A DNA stretch of 64,000 bases from Paenibacillus taichungensis (GCF_013359905.1 NZ_JABMCC010000096.1:1-64000); one strand, 5' to 3'; shown: positions 54,050 through 63,992, numbered from the stretch's first letter. The notes: a model not told the origin generated them from the sequence alone. Made by a program: numbers and translations.

Positions 54050-55048
54050 ATGGAAACAACGGTAACTAATCTAGAATGGTCGTCGCTTGCGAAACGATCG
54101 TTGAATGGCGAATGTTTATCAATTGAAGAGGGACTTGCCGTGCTTGAAGCAAACGACGATGAGGTACTGCCGCTAATGCACGCGGCTTTCCATGTGAGGC
54201 AATATTTTTACGGCAAAAAAGTGAAGCTGAATATGATCATCAACGCCAAAAGCGGATTTTGTCCCGAAGACTGCGGTTATTGCTCACAATCCATCGTATC
54301 CACCGCACCCATTCAGAAATACAGCTTGCTCGACAAAGAAACGTTGCTTGCAGGAGCACATGAAGCTATGGCGCGTAAAGCAGGAACCTATTGCATTGTA
54401 GCTTCAGGCAAAGGTCCCACGAATAAGGAGCTGGATCAAGTGGTAGAAGCGGTAAAAGAAATCCGTGAAACGATGCCACTTAAAATCTGTGCGTGTCTAG
54501 GAATCTTGAAGGACGGTCAAGCAGAACGTCTGGCTGAGGCAGGTGTGCACCGATACAATCACAACTTGAACACAAGCAAGGCCAATTATCCATCTATAAC
54601 CACAACGCATACCTATGACCAGCGAATTGAAACCGTGGAAAAGGTAAAAGCATACGGCATGTCCCCCTGTTCCGGTGTCATTATCGGTATGGGTGAAAGT
54701 AATCAGGAAATTGTCGAGATGGCTTTGGCACTCCGTAAGCTTGATGCAGATTCAATTCCAATTAATTTTCTCAATGCGATACCGGGGACCCCTCTGGAAG
54801 GAGCTGGACGCACTCCGGCTATGAAGGCGCTCAAGGTACTGGCACTATTTCGGCTCATCTGTCCGTCTAAAGAGATTCGTGTTGCGGGTGGACGCGAGAT
54901 CAACCTCCGTACATTGCAACCTTTGTCGCTGTATGCTGCAAATTCACTCTTTGTAGGTGATTATTTAACGACAGCAGGTCAGGAAATATCGAATGATCAT
55001 CAAATGATTGAAGATTTGGGTTTTGAGATTGAGTTAAATGCACTTTAA
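54050..55048 (+). CDS. bioB: Biotin synthase
   Basis: BioB (332 aa) inserts sulfur into dethiobiotin. It is a radical-SAM enzyme with Cys71, Cys75 and Cys78 in CPEDCGYCSQS binding the [4Fe-4S] cluster. The second-cluster region is visible in YNHNLNTSKANYPSI and CSGVIIGMGES, with the Arg of IRVAGGRE. ATG 54050 is chosen over ATG 54044 because GGAGGAGG (54035-54042) is then 7 nt away. bioF starts 13 nt downstream. Confidence 0.95.
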   Translation: METTVTNLEWSSLAKRSLNGECLSIEEGLAVLEANDDEVLPLMHAAFHVRQYFYGKKVKLNMIINAKSGFCPEDCGYCSQSIVSTAPIQKYSLLDKETLLAGAHEAMARKAGTYCIVASGKGPTNKELDQVVEAVKEIRETMPLKICACLGILKDGQAERLAEAGVHRYNHNLNTSKANYPSITTTHTYDQRIETVEKVKAYGMSPCSGVIIGMGESNQEIVEMALALRKLDADSIPINFLNAIPGTPLEGAGRTPAMKALKVLALFRLICPSKEIRVAGGREINLRTLQPLSLYAANSLFVGDYLTTAGQEISNDHQMIEDLGFEIELNAL

Positions 55049-55061
55049 GGCGGTACGGACT

Positions 55062-56240
55062 ATGAATTGGATGGAAAAAGAACTTGCGTTATTTGCTGAT
55101 GCCTCCAATGAACGTTACTTGCGTGATAGTGCCGTGGTTCCAGATAACCCTGGTTATACGTGGAGAGGAAACCGGGTGCTCCTCAACCTGGCCTCCAATG
55201 ACTACCTGGGACTTGCTCGACATCCCGCTATCATCGATACAATTCGCGAGGCGCTTCTTACCGAAGGAGGAGGCTCGGGCGCATCTCGCCTTGTGACTGG
55301 GAATCGACCGCTTTATGGCCGTCTGGAAGAAGCGCTGGCCACTTGGCAGCATAGTGAAGCTGCACTTGTTTTTGCAAATGGTTATATGGCTAATTCTGGT
55401 GTCATTCGTGCACTCGTGGGCCGGGGTGATGTCGTTTTTAGTGATCAATTAAACCATGCCAGCATCGTGGACGGTATTGTGCTGAGCCGCGCGGAACATG
55501 CCCGATATCGGCATAATGATATGGAGCATCTGAAGCTATTATTGAACAAACATCGGGATAAACGGCGTAAGCTGATTGTTACGGATGCCGTCTTTTCAAT
55601 GGATGGTGATCAAGCACACTTGGAAGAGCTCGTTGCGCTCAAACAAGAGTACGGGGCAATGCTGATGGTGGATGAGGCGCACAGCGGGGGCATCTACGGG
55701 AAACGGGGGGAAGGACTTTGCTTTAAGCTTGGTCTGCATCATGATGTGGATGTGCATATGGGGACGTTTAGCAAATCATTCGGTTTATATGGAGCTTATA
55801 TCTGCGGCAGCCGAACATTAATCCGCTTTCTCGTTAACCAAGCAAGACCACTTATCTATTCAACGGCATTGCCGCCTTCTCTCGTAGCTGGTATATCAAC
55901 AGCGTTAACTTTGGTAAAAGCGGATCATTGGCGCCGCGAACGCCTCAACTCGGCAAGTCAATTATTTCGTTCTTCGCTTAGTGATGCCGGATTTAACGTT
56001 GGGACTGGGGACTCCCCTATTGTGCCGATAATTGTCGGTGAGAATGAAAGGGCTCTTCGTTTCAGTGAGGCACTTGAAGCAGGCGGTATTGCTGGAATCG
56101 CCATCCGACCGCCTACCGTTCCTGATGGCACAGCGCGAATCCGCTTCTCCTTATCAGCCGACCATACTCCTAAGGAACTGAATGATGCCAGTGCACAAAT
56201 CTGCAAAATCGGACTGCAGTTAGGAGTGCTGAGCTCATGA
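55062..56240 (+). CDS. bioF: 8-amino-7-oxononanoate synthase
   Basis: BioF (392 aa) condenses pimeloyl-ACP (or -CoA) with alanine to KAPA. It is an alpha-oxoamine synthase: NLASNDYLGLARHP, GSGASRLVTGNRPLYGRLE, VFSMDGD and MVDEAHSGG, and Lys238 in GTFSKSFGLYG binds PLP. ATG 55062 with AAGGCGGT about 7 nt upstream is preferred to an in-frame ATG at 55038 that overlaps bioB. The next gene overlaps by 4 nt. Confidence 0.95.
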   Translation: MNWMEKELALFADASNERYLRDSAVVPDNPGYTWRGNRVLLNLASNDYLGLARHPAIIDTIREALLTEGGGSGASRLVTGNRPLYGRLEEALATWQHSEAALVFANGYMANSGVIRALVGRGDVVFSDQLNHASIVDGIVLSRAEHARYRHNDMEHLKLLLNKHRDKRRKLIVTDAVFSMDGDQAHLEELVALKQEYGAMLMVDEAHSGGIYGKRGEGLCFKLGLHHDVDVHMGTFSKSFGLYGAYICGSRTLIRFLVNQARPLIYSTALPPSLVAGISTALTLVKADHWRRERLNSASQLFRSSLSDAGFNVGTGDSPIVPIIVGENERALRFSEALEAGGIAGIAIRPPTVPDGTARIRFSLSADHTPKELNDASAQICKIGLQLGVLSS

Positions 56241-57034
56241 ATGCCTCGGATAATAATTCACTGCAAATAGAGCGGGAGACAAACGGAACCATATTATGGT
56301 TAACGGGATGGAGCATGCCTGATGCGGTGTTTGACCGTCTTCGCCTGTTATTGCCTGATTTTCGACATATTTCTGTAGATTATAGTGCTGCGGATTCTCC
56401 AGAGGAAATGCTGTGTTTAACTGAAACATCAGTTAGAGATATGTTATGCATTGAAGGAATAGCTTGCAGGGAGAGAGTTTCCCACGGTCCGCTTCTAATA
56501 TCAGGTTGGTCGCTTGGAGGTTTACTGGCGCTCAGACTAGCGGCTAAAGGTTACGCCGATGGCCTTGTGCTGTTCGGTGCAACGGCTCGTTTTACCCGCT
56601 CAAAAGAAGAGTTTGACCGCGGCTTGGCAGATGCATACGTTAGGCAGATGATCAAAGGGATTTTAAAGGATCAACACGCAGTTGAAGCCAATTTTCGAAA
56701 GATTATGTTTACGGAGCAAGAATGGGAGACGGGTCTTGCTGAACGTCTACCTCATACAGGTAGCTGGACAACGCAATCACTACTGGCAGGCCTTCAGATT
56801 TTACGAAGCGAGGAATGCTTGTCTCAATTGCCGAATATCGATTGTCCGGTTCTACTTATTCATGGGACTGAGGATAGGATATGTCCTTACGGTGCTGGCT
56901 TGGAACTTAGCACTCAAATACCTCAAGCCAAGTTAATTACATTAACAGGCTGCGGGCATGCACCCTTTTTGGGAAAGGAAGTACACATCGCTGATGAATG
57001 GAGGAGATGGTGGCATGACCATTGGAAGAAGTAG
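56237..57034 (+). CDS. bioH: BioH-like pimeloyl-ACP methyl ester esterase
   Basis: A 265-aa alpha/beta hydrolase in the biotin operon. The nucleophile is Ser92 in SGWSLGGLLALRLA; Asp is in HGTEDRICPY and His in TGCGHAPFLGKE. It is placed between bioF and bioC; BioC makes the pimeloyl-ACP methyl ester precursors and BioH-type esterases release them, so the context supports the name although sequence identity to E. coli BioH looks low. It overlaps both neighbours (4 nt and 20 nt). Confidence 0.85.
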   Translation: MNASDNNSLQIERETNGTILWLTGWSMPDAVFDRLRLLLPDFRHISVDYSAADSPEEMLCLTETSVRDMLCIEGIACRERVSHGPLLISGWSLGGLLALRLAAKGYADGLVLFGATARFTRSKEEFDRGLADAYVRQMIKGILKDQHAVEANFRKIMFTEQEWETGLAERLPHTGSWTTQSLLAGLQILRSEECLSQLPNIDCPVLLIHGTEDRICPYGAGLELSTQIPQAKLITLTGCGHAPFLGKEVHIADEWRRWWHDHWKK

Positions 57035-57878
57035 TGTTGTTCAACGCCAATTTAATCGTAGTGCCACTTCTTATGATGCACATGCTCACGTTCAGCGTTA
57101 TATGGCTGAGCAGCTAGCAAGATCCCTCGCAGAATGGAAAAACAAAGGGGTCTTAAGTGATCCGAGCATTCTCGAAATCGGTTGTGGAACAGGGGCTTTG
57201 ACTCAAATCCTAGTAAATGAATGGCCTAGTGCAAATATTACTGCAATTGATATTGCACCCGAGATGATCGAAGTGGCTTCAAAACGGTTCCGATCAGTAG
57301 AGCATCCAGGTACTGCGAATTGTACAAAGGATCGTTTACGTTTTCTACAGGCAGATATCGAAATGTGGGCTGTAAATGCTCCGGAGTGCTCCGTGGATAT
57401 CATCGTCTCCAACGCCTGTTTTCAATGGCTAAGTTCGCCGCAGGAAACACTGGGTCATCTGAGGCGAATGCTACGCCCCGGAGGCTTGCTCATATTTACG
57501 ACATTTGGGCCTGATACATTTCGTGAGATGCATGAGGCATTTGATGAAGTTTATCATGTTAACGGGATGGAACCACAGCGACATGGACTTTCGTTTCAAT
57601 CACCTGTTCAATGGGAAATCATGCTTCAGGAATCCGGGTATTCTAGTTTCCATTGTGAGCGTTCGATTCATACAGAAAAGTATACTTCCGCAAGAGATTT
57701 CCTGTATTCGGTTAAAGGAATGGGAGCCAGCACTTCAGAAGCAGCAACGATTCCTGGGTACAGTTTACGACGTTTGTTCACCAACATGTATAAGGAGTAT
57801 GAGGACAAGTTCAGCATAAAGGGAGGAGTCTCTGCAACATATGATCTCCTGTTCATTCAATCCGTAGCTCCTTATTAA
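57015..57878 (+). CDS. bioC: Malonyl-ACP O-methyltransferase
   Basis: BioC (287 aa) methylates malonyl-ACP to start pimelate synthesis on the fatty-acid machinery. Motifs: VVQRQFNRSATSYDAHAHVQ near the start, SAM-binding ILEIGCGTGALT and ITAIDIAPEMIE, and VSNACFQWLSSP, LRPGGLLIFTTFGPDTF which is a BioC signature. ATG 57015 has GGAGGAG 8 nt upstream. It ends 2 nt before the convergent TetR gene, with no terminator between them. Confidence 0.93.
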   Translation: MTIGRSSVVQRQFNRSATSYDAHAHVQRYMAEQLARSLAEWKNKGVLSDPSILEIGCGTGALTQILVNEWPSANITAIDIAPEMIEVASKRFRSVEHPGTANCTKDRLRFLQADIEMWAVNAPECSVDIIVSNACFQWLSSPQETLGHLRRMLRPGGLLIFTTFGPDTFREMHEAFDEVYHVNGMEPQRHGLSFQSPVQWEIMLQESGYSSFHCERSIHTEKYTSARDFLYSVKGMGASTSEAATIPGYSLRRLFTNMYKEYEDKFSIKGGVSATYDLLFIQSVAPY

Positions 57879-57880
57879 CC

Positions 57881-58441
57881 CTATACCTGAGAAGGAAGAA
57901 TCAGATGAAGCTCCAGCAAAGACATCAGTTCTTCAACAATCTGTTCGGCTGGATAAGGCATGGAATTCATAATCCACCATTCCAGCAGGCCAGTGGCGGC
58001 AGAAGCCAGAAATTGCACAGTGATCTCCCGGTTAATTCCTTTGTGAATGCCGCACGCATCAATCTGTTCTTCCACTCCCTGAATCAGGAGTTTCATCAGC
58101 CGGTTTCGAAAGGCAGGAATGCCTTTTTGGGTTAATAGGGTGGTATAAACAGGGGCGTGCAGCTCCAGGTAACGGAAGGTGCGGAGCAACGCGTCCTTGA
58201 TGGTTAAGGGCGTTGTAGGACTCTCCACCATACAGCTCTCTACCAGCTGCTGCAAATACGTCTCAATGCTTTGATCTAGCAGATCAAACTTGTCCGTGTA
58301 GTGCAAATAGACGGTACCACGGTTCACATTGGCCCGATCAGCAATCTCATTAATCGTAATTTGCTCGAAATCCTGCTCTTCTAACAACCCGATAAAGGCA
58401 TCGGTTATGGCTTTTCTTGTTTTGACAACTCGTCTGTCCAT
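57881..58441 (-). CDS. TetR/AcrR family regulator
   Basis: A 186-aa regulator with the N-terminal helix-turn-helix ITINEIADRANVNRGTVYLHYTDKFDLL (residues about 28-55) and a C-terminal ligand domain with a TetR_C-type pattern (LELHAPVYTTLLTQKG; FLASAATGLLEWWI). Its gene diverges from the PanE-like gene across a 168-nt space that contains a palindrome at 58547. Autoregulation and control of the neighbour are likely. The inducer is unknown. Ribosome site GGAGGAG before the ATG. Confidence 0.9.
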   Translation of the reverse strand: MDRRVVKTRKAITDAFIGLLEEQDFEQITINEIADRANVNRGTVYLHYTDKFDLLDQSIETYLQQLVESCMVESPTTPLTIKDALLRTFRYLELHAPVYTTLLTQKGIPAFRNRLMKLLIQGVEEQIDACGIHKGINREITVQFLASAATGLLEWWIMNSMPYPAEQIVEELMSLLELHLILPSQV

Positions 58442-58546
58442 GGCTCCTCCTTTGATGTTTTCAACAATATGGATCCATTCGTTGATTATTCAACAATAAC
58501 GGATATTTTAGCGATTGAAGCGTTGCAGATGCTTTGTTACTCTTAT

Positions 58547-58568
58547 TTTATCAACAAATGTTGATAAA
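58547..58568. promoter_or_regulatory. Candidate TetR operator
   Basis: TTTATCAACA-AA-TGTTGATAAA is a perfect inverted repeat with 10-bp arms in the divergent spacer, 42 nt before the reductase gene. Half-site-like CAACA also occurs nearby at 58452-58496. Confidence 0.7.
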
Positions 58569-58609
58569 GCAACGAATATCCATAAAAATTTGAAATAGAG
58601 GGATAACTA

Positions 58610-59536
58610 ATGAATATATTAGTGTATGGCGCAGGCGTTCTGGGCAGTCAGTTGGCGCAGGTTCTGGTACGTGGGGGAAATGACGTCACCATTCTGGCTA
58701 GAGGGAAGAGGGCAGAGGAACTGGAGAGAGATGGTATTGTCATTCGTCATGTGTTCCAGTTTAAAACGACCATTGATCCGGTTCGGGTAACAAGAGCGCT
58801 GGAAGAAAATGATGAATATGATCTTATTTTCGTGGTTATGAAGTATAACGATTTTCCATCGGTATTGCCTATTTTGGCAGCTAATCAGAGCAGGAACTTG
58901 GTGATCGTCGGCAACAATGCAGATGCACGAAGCATGCAAATCTTTTTGGAGGAAAACAGCAAGGTGGAGAAAAAGGTCGCCTTTGGTTTTCAGGTCAGCG
59001 GTGGGCGGCGGCAAGAAGACCGGATGTTATCCATTGGTGGAGCAAGCGGGCAAATGGTGATTGGTGGGCTGGACGGTGAGATTGCATTTAAATCCATACT
59101 GGATCAAGCTTTTGAGAAGACGAAATACAAGTTGAATTACTTGGACGATATCGATGCCTGGCTGAAAAGCCATATTGTGCCCATTCTGATGCTTAATGCG
59201 GTGAGCTTTAATGAGAAGCATGAGATGATCAAGCTGGACGGGAACAGGAAGCAACTCCAGCATATGATTGGGGCGATGGATGAGGGCTTTAGCGTGCTTG
59301 AGGCTATGGGCATAACGATTATACCCGAGATTCAGGCCAAACTGATTCGCAAACATCAACGGATGTTTTACCTTCTACTGAAGATGTATAGTATGCTTCC
59401 GATCTATAAACTGGTTGCGGGTTCCTTTGGGGAAATTGAGGCGTTAGATAATGCATTTACTGATTGGAAAAAGGCTTCCCGCACGCCCACTCCTCATTGG
59501 GATGTGCTCAAAAAAGAATATTCTAATCTCAAATGA
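58610..59536 (+). CDS. Ketopantoate reductase family (ApbA/PanE) protein
   Basis: A 308-aa NAD(P)-binding protein. The N-terminal nucleotide loop is ILVYGAGVLGSQLAQVL, followed by VTILARGKRAEEL, YDLIFVVMKYNDF and IVGNNADARS. The C-terminal helical domain has the Lys/Asn positions expected in outline (WLKSHIVPILMLNAVSF). The catalytic Lys-Asn-Glu set of true PanE could not be confirmed, so it may be another reductase of this fold. It is controlled probably by the divergent TetR protein. AGAGGGATA precedes the ATG. Confidence 0.82.
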   Translation: MNILVYGAGVLGSQLAQVLVRGGNDVTILARGKRAEELERDGIVIRHVFQFKTTIDPVRVTRALEENDEYDLIFVVMKYNDFPSVLPILAANQSRNLVIVGNNADARSMQIFLEENSKVEKKVAFGFQVSGGRRQEDRMLSIGGASGQMVIGGLDGEIAFKSILDQAFEKTKYKLNYLDDIDAWLKSHIVPILMLNAVSFNEKHEMIKLDGNRKQLQHMIGAMDEGFSVLEAMGITIIPEIQAKLIRKHQRMFYLLLKMYSMLPIYKLVAGSFGEIEALDNAFTDWKKASRTPTPHWDVLKKEYSNLK

Positions 59537-59611
59537 GATGACTATTGCTCAAAGTCCCGATCCCGACTACAATTAAACCAACTAATAAAATAGGGATAAG
59601 GAGATATGCAG

Positions 59612-60028
59612 ATGCGGGAAGTGCCTATGCGCTATGTCAAAGCGAACCAGATTGGGATTGTCCTATTTGTTGTCCTGTCATTTCTGTTCAACCAGCCGTT
59701 AATTCTGGGAGCATTATGGATCATCCAAGTCATTGGTTTGGCATCCGGAGGCAAGCTTAATTTGTTTGTGCAGATTGGGAAGGCTGTGTTAACGGGAAAA
59801 GGGACAGAGACACAGGCAGTGGAACTGCAACGCTTCAACAATGTTCTGGCCGTATTATTTCTCACGCTGGCACTTGTCTCATTCGGCCTTGGTTGGCAGG
59901 TAGCAGGTTATATTTTCTCGTCGATGCTTCTCCTGGCTGCAAGTGCTGCATTGCTCGGTTACTGTGTGGGCTGCACCGTATATTTTTGGTATAAACATCT
60001 CCGAGCTGGCAGAAAGATTGGTTTTTAA
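59612..60028 (+). CDS. DUF4395 family membrane protein
   Basis: A 138-aa protein with four hydrophobic segments, starting RYVKANQIGIVLFVVLSFLF and ending with the family's CVGCTVYFWYK near the C-terminus. VELQRFNNVLAVLFLTLAL in the middle is also typical of DUF4395. Some relatives are associated with thiol-disulfide exchange through the CxxC; function is not established. ATG 59612 has AAGGAG 8 nt upstream; ATG 59606 lies too close. A terminator follows. It is a likely partner of the PanE-like gene, 75 nt upstream. Confidence 0.83.
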   Translation: MREVPMRYVKANQIGIVLFVVLSFLFNQPLILGALWIIQVIGLASGGKLNLFVQIGKAVLTGKGTETQAVELQRFNNVLAVLFLTLALVSFGLGWQVAGYIFSSMLLLAASAALLGYCVGCTVYFWYKHLRAGRKIGF

Positions 60029-60050
60029 ACTATATGTGATTGCAAAACAC

Positions 60051-60083
60051 TCCCCTCCAAGTTCTGTGTCTACTTGAAGGGGA
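60051..60083 (+). terminator. Terminator after the DUF4395 gene
   Basis: TCCCCTCCAAGT pairs with ACTTGAAGGGGA, followed by a T-rich stretch. Confidence 0.8.
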
Positions 60084-60094
60084 TTTTACTTTTT

Positions 60095-60580
60095 TTATCT
60101 AAACCTGGCCTTGTTTAAATTGTTTGTAAAATTGCTGTCGTTCAACGGAACATTAGCACTGCCAAAATCGGTCGTATTCAGAGCATAGCGTGCCGCAGAC
60201 GTCAGATCATCCCAGCCGATCAAAGGCTGCATTCCGCCGACGGTTCCAGTAACACCAAGCTCATGGTTTAGAGGCCAAGTACTGTTGTAACTAATCAAAG
60301 GATTCGTACCGTTCAGGTTCGTGTTACTTGGTGCAACATTCGTGAACTGCCCATGTCCTGAATAGGCGATGGAGAGGATTTGAGGATTTGGTGCTGCGGG
60401 ATTGTCTACCCATACAACGATACCTTCCCAGTCATGACGATGGCCGAGACCGGAGGAAGGGGAGTCTTTCGGGAAGTACCATGCGTACATAATAGCCCAT
60501 ACGCCATTGTGCCATGCCGAACGCGAGTACACTTGGCCTCTGCTTGAGCTGCAGTCCTCATGATTTGAGAGGGTATTAGA
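60095..60580 (-). pseudogene. 5'-truncated NPP1/necrosis-inducing-like protein gene
   Basis: The frame codes the C-terminal two thirds of a Nep1-like (NPP1) protein: HEDCSSSRGQVYSRSAWHNG, then AIMYAWYFPKDSP, and the family's heptapeptide GHRHDWE followed by GIVVWVDNP. The metal-binding HRHDWE residues are intact. Homology begins at about 60561; upstream in frame is a stop (60581-60583), and no signal peptide or conserved N-terminal third is found in other frames of the 450 nt upstream. A GTG at 60532 could start a 145-aa remnant. Bacterial members are secreted and may act on plant membranes. Here it looks inactive by truncation. Confidence 0.8.
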
Positions 60581-60583
60581 CTA

Positions 60584-61039
60584 TTTCCGGCCCAAGCGGG
60601 CAGAATGGTGATGGATGGTTATAAATGACAGGAAATCCATAGGATTAGATTCAAGAGGAGTGCTAGAGGTTTATTTTGTAAAGGATAGACAAGTTCGGAA
60701 GTGAACAGAGAGCATGCTCGTCATTGCTGGAGTGGGATAGTTCTTTAGGTTTAATCGTTATTATTATCCAGATGTAAAATTTCGTTATAATCGATATGAA
60801 AATAATTACTTATGTATCACAGGCTAGGACATCTTTACATTTGATGATATGATAGTACATAAAGGCTTTGGAATGAGACGGAATTCCTTATGCATATATA
60901 TAAGTAGAGAAAAGTGTTGGGGCAGGATTAACGGACGTGAGTCATTGTGTAAAATGATGCCCGACTACGGTCACTCTCAGATAGTAAGAATATGAGGTCG
61001 TTCAGACTCATGGATAATGTGGAATAGGTGGCGTATGAG
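60584..61039. other. Gap between the truncated NPP1 gene and the lipid kinase
   Basis: About 450 nt without a supported ORF. A TATAAT-like box occurs near 60789 but no good -35. No repeats or strong hairpins were seen. The missing NPP1 N-terminus is not here. Confidence 0.4.
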
Positions 61040-61921
61040 ATGAAAAAGGCTCGCTTGATATATAATCCGACCTCAGGCCGGGAAGAAATGAAGAAACGTC
61101 TGGCAGATATTTTGCAGCGTTTGGATCAAGGTGGTATCGAAGCCTCGTGTCACGCAACAACGGGTGAGGGAGATGCAACCCGAGAAGCGGAGCTGGCGAT
61201 TGAACGGGGATATGACATGATTATTGCCGCTGGTGGCGACGGTACATTGTATGAAGTCATCAACGGCATGGCCGAGCGGGAGAATCGTCCTCCGCTTGGT
61301 GTATTCCCTCTGGGAACAACCAATGATTTTGCGCGTGCGCTCGGTATTCCAAGACAGTGGGAAGATTACGTCGATCTGGTCATTAACCAGCAGCTTCGTC
61401 CGCTCGATCTGGGCAAGGCAAATGATAAATATTTTATCAATATTGCAGGCGGGGGTTCGTTAACCGAACTGACCTATGAGGTGCCAAGCCGTCTGAAAAC
61501 GATGATTGGGCAACTGGCCTACTATATGAAGGGTATTGAGAAAATGGCGAGCCTATCTCCGCAGGAGTTGGTTATCCGTGCTGCGGGTCAGGAAGAAATT
61601 CATGATGAATTCATGCTGTTCCTCATTGCCAATACAAACTCTGTCGGGGGCTTCGAGAAGTTGGCTCCAGGTGCCACCATTGATGATGGTCTGTTCGATG
61701 TGATCGGTGTGCGCAAATGTAATCTGGCTGATATGATTCGCCTCGTAACCCTTGCGCTGCGTGGTGAACATCTGAATGATAAGAAAGTCGTTCATTTCCA
61801 AACGGATTATATGGAAGTAACGTCGCCGGGCTATGTACAGTTGAACCTGGATGGCGAGTTAGGCGGCACATTGCCTGCGACATTCAAGAACCTGCGTCAT
61901 CACCTGATGTTGTATCGTTAA
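61040..61921 (+). CDS. dgkB: Diacylglycerol kinase (DagK/DgkB family)
   Basis: A 293-aa lipid kinase of the diacylglycerol kinase catalytic family. Motifs: ARLIYNPTSGREEMKK, the nucleotide-binding AAGGDGTLYEVINGM and PLGVFPLGTTNDFARALG. The C-terminal beta domain has GGFEKLAPGATIDDGLFDV, typical of DgkB. It phosphorylates diacylglycerol released during lipoteichoic acid synthesis, recycling it to phospholipid. ATG 61040 with AGGTGG 8 nt upstream is preferred to a GTG four codons before. In B. subtilis dgkB lies beside the rRNA methyltransferase gene yerS/rlmCD type, as here. Confidence 0.9.
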   Translation: MKKARLIYNPTSGREEMKKRLADILQRLDQGGIEASCHATTGEGDATREAELAIERGYDMIIAAGGDGTLYEVINGMAERENRPPLGVFPLGTTNDFARALGIPRQWEDYVDLVINQQLRPLDLGKANDKYFINIAGGGSLTELTYEVPSRLKTMIGQLAYYMKGIEKMASLSPQELVIRAAGQEEIHDEFMLFLIANTNSVGGFEKLAPGATIDDGLFDVIGVRKCNLADMIRLVTLALRGEHLNDKKVVHFQTDYMEVTSPGYVQLNLDGELGGTLPATFKNLRHHLMLYR

Positions 61922-62062
61922 GCGTAGTATGGATCGGGGAGAAAATGTGATTTCCTGTTGCCGTGGGCAGTGGGATCACGTATAATCTCATGGTGCCTGA
62001 AAATGAATGGAATCTCCCTTGCACAAGGGATGAACATATATGAAGAAAGAAGTGAATGTACG

Positions 62063-63757
62063 TTGTCTAATACGAACCGCAGCGGTCGTGGAAAAAACCG
62101 CCGGAATTCGGCTGCCTCTCAGGGGCAAGGGAATGCTTCAGCCTCCCGCCAGCCGAGCAAATCATCTCGTCCATCTACACGTCAGCAAGGGAAAGAGGTG
62201 CGGCCACAAGGCGCATCTCTTTCTGCCGTTCGTCCGAAGGGACGGGAACGTGAATCTGCACCAATCGAAGGACTTCCTGTAAGCAAAAATGAAGAGACCG
62301 TCATCGATATCATCGGCATGAACCATGACGGTGAAGGTGTCGGCCGTGCCAATGGATACACGCTGTTCGTGCAAGGTGCGCTTCCGGGCGAAACTGTACG
62401 CGTAAGAGTGATGAAAACCAAGAAGCAGTACGGCTACGCCAAACTGCTGGAGATCGTGAAGGCCAGTCCGGATCGTGTATCCGCACCTTGCCCGATCTAT
62501 GATCAATGCGGCGGATGCCAGATCCAGCATATGAGTTACGCCGGACAGCTTGCGTGGAAACGCCAGCTCGTAGTGGATAATTTGCAGCGGATCGGCAAGC
62601 TGAATGTGTTGGTGGAGGATGAGGAGCAGGCGATTCAAACTGAACAAATCTCTCCTGAAGAACAAATGAATGGCAGCAACCGTATCCGCCTTCGCATGGA
62701 AGGTGTCATGAATGAAGAAGATGCCGAGCAGGGCATTCGTGTGCTGCCTACCCTGGGTATGGACGAGCCATGGCGCTATCGGAATAAGGCACAGGTGCCG
62801 ATTGGAGCAGCCGAGGGTGGTCTGGTAGGTGGTTTTTACGCCAAGGGAAGTCATCGGATCATCGACATGGAGACCTGTCTCATTCAGCATGAGCATAACG
62901 ATGAAGTCGTCGCCAAGGTCAAGGAGCTAGGCAGCCATCTCGGTATTAGTGCGTACAACGAAGAGACAGGCCGCGGCCTACTGCGTCATGTGGTCGTGAA
63001 AAAGGCATTCCGTACAGGTGAGATGATGCTAGTTCTGGTCACGAATGGCCGCGACATCCCACACAAGGATGCATGGATCGGTAGTATCCGTGAAGCGATC
63101 CCGCATGTGGCGAGCATTTGCCAGAACGTTAACAAAAAGCAGACCAATGTTATATTTGGCGATGAAACTCGCGTCCTGTGGGGCCGTGATGTGATCTACG
63201 ATTATATCGGGGATGTACAGTTTGCGATTTCGGCGCGTTCGTTCTATCAGGTGAATCCAGTACAGACAGAAGTGCTGTACGGGAAGACGGTAGAGTACGC
63301 CGAGCTGAGCGGAAAAGAAACAGTCATTGATGCTTATTGCGGCATCGGTACGATCTCTCTTTTCCTCGCGCAACATGCGGATCAGGTGTACGGGGTAGAG
63401 ATTGTGCCTGAAGCGATCGAAGACGCACGCAGCAATGCGATGTTGAACGAGATGAAGAACGTCAAGTTCGAAGTCGGTGCTTCCGAAGATGTCATTCCAC
63501 GCTGGAAAGAACAAGGCATTGAAGCAGACGTCATCGTTGTCGATCCACCGCGGAAAGGCTGCGATCCGCGTTTGTTGGACACGATTCTGGAGATGAAGCC
63601 GGAGCGTGTGGTGTATGTGAGCTGTAATCCGAGTACGCTGGCACGTGATCTGCGTGTGCTAGAGGATGGCGGGTATCGCACGGTTGAGGTGACGCCGGTG
63701 GACATGTTTCCACATACGGTGCATGTGGAGAGCGTGGCGGTGTTGGACAGGAAATAA
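62063..63757 (+). CDS. rlmCD: 23S rRNA (uracil-C5)-methyltransferase, RlmCD type
   Basis: A TrmA/RumA-family methyltransferase that forms 5-methyluridine in 23S rRNA. After a long Ser/Gln/Arg-rich N-terminal tail (about 75 residues) comes a TRAM domain ([20 protein letters not shown]), the [4Fe-4S] cysteines in [18 protein letters not shown] motifs ([16 protein letters not shown]), DPPRKGCD, and the catalytic Cys in [13 protein letters not shown]. Start is uncertain: TTG 62063 with AGAAGTGA is chosen (564 aa), while in-frame ATGs exist upstream to 61958. The tail is unusual for the family. A terminator follows. Confidence 0.88.
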   Translation: MSNTNRSGRGKNRRNSAASQGQGNASASRQPSKSSRPSTRQQGKEVRPQGASLSAVRPKGRERESAPIEGLPVSKNEETVIDIIGMNHDGEGVGRANGYTLFVQGALPGETVRVRVMKTKKQYGYAKLLEIVKASPDRVSAPCPIYDQCGGCQIQHMSYAGQLAWKRQLVVDNLQRIGKLNVLVEDEEQAIQTEQISPEEQMNGSNRIRLRMEGVMNEEDAEQGIRVLPTLGMDEPWRYRNKAQVPIGAAEGGLVGGFYAKGSHRIIDMETCLIQHEHNDEVVAKVKELGSHLGISAYNEETGRGLLRHVVVKKAFRTGEMMLVLVTNGRDIPHKDAWIGSIREAIPHVASICQNVNKKQTNVIFGDETRVLWGRDVIYDYIGDVQFAISARSFYQVNPVQTEVLYGKTVEYAELSGKETVIDAYCGIGTISLFLAQHADQVYGVEIVPEAIEDARSNAMLNEMKNVKFEVGASEDVIPRWKEQGIEADVIVVDPPRKGCDPRLLDTILEMKPERVVYVSCNPSTLARDLRVLEDGGYRTVEVTPVDMFPHTVHVESVAVLDRK

Positions 63758-63813
63758 ATTAGGTTTGGTCTATTATTAAAAGATTAAGAGGCTAGTTAGA
63801 AAATACTAATTAT

Positions 63814-63871
63814 AAAAAAGCTAAACGGTAATTCTTCCGATAATCTGGAAGAAGGCTGTTTAGCTTTTTTA
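63814..63871 (+). terminator. Terminator after the rRNA methyltransferase gene
   Basis: AAAAAAGCTAAAC pairs with GTTTAGCTTTTTT, with inner TTCTTCC/GGAAGAA pairs. Confidence 0.9.
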
Positions 63872-63992
63872 CATTATTTCAAGCTTATTCATGAAAATAA
63901 GAGAACTGGGTGGCTTGTTGCTGGATGAGGCAATACAACAATATAGTGCTATATTATTAAATAAAAGAAATAACATCTATAGGAGGAGAGGA

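Noticed and set aside
60584..61039. Missing N-terminus of the NPP1-like gene in another frame
   Set aside because: All minus-strand frames were read by eye and none shows the conserved N-terminal third or a signal peptide.
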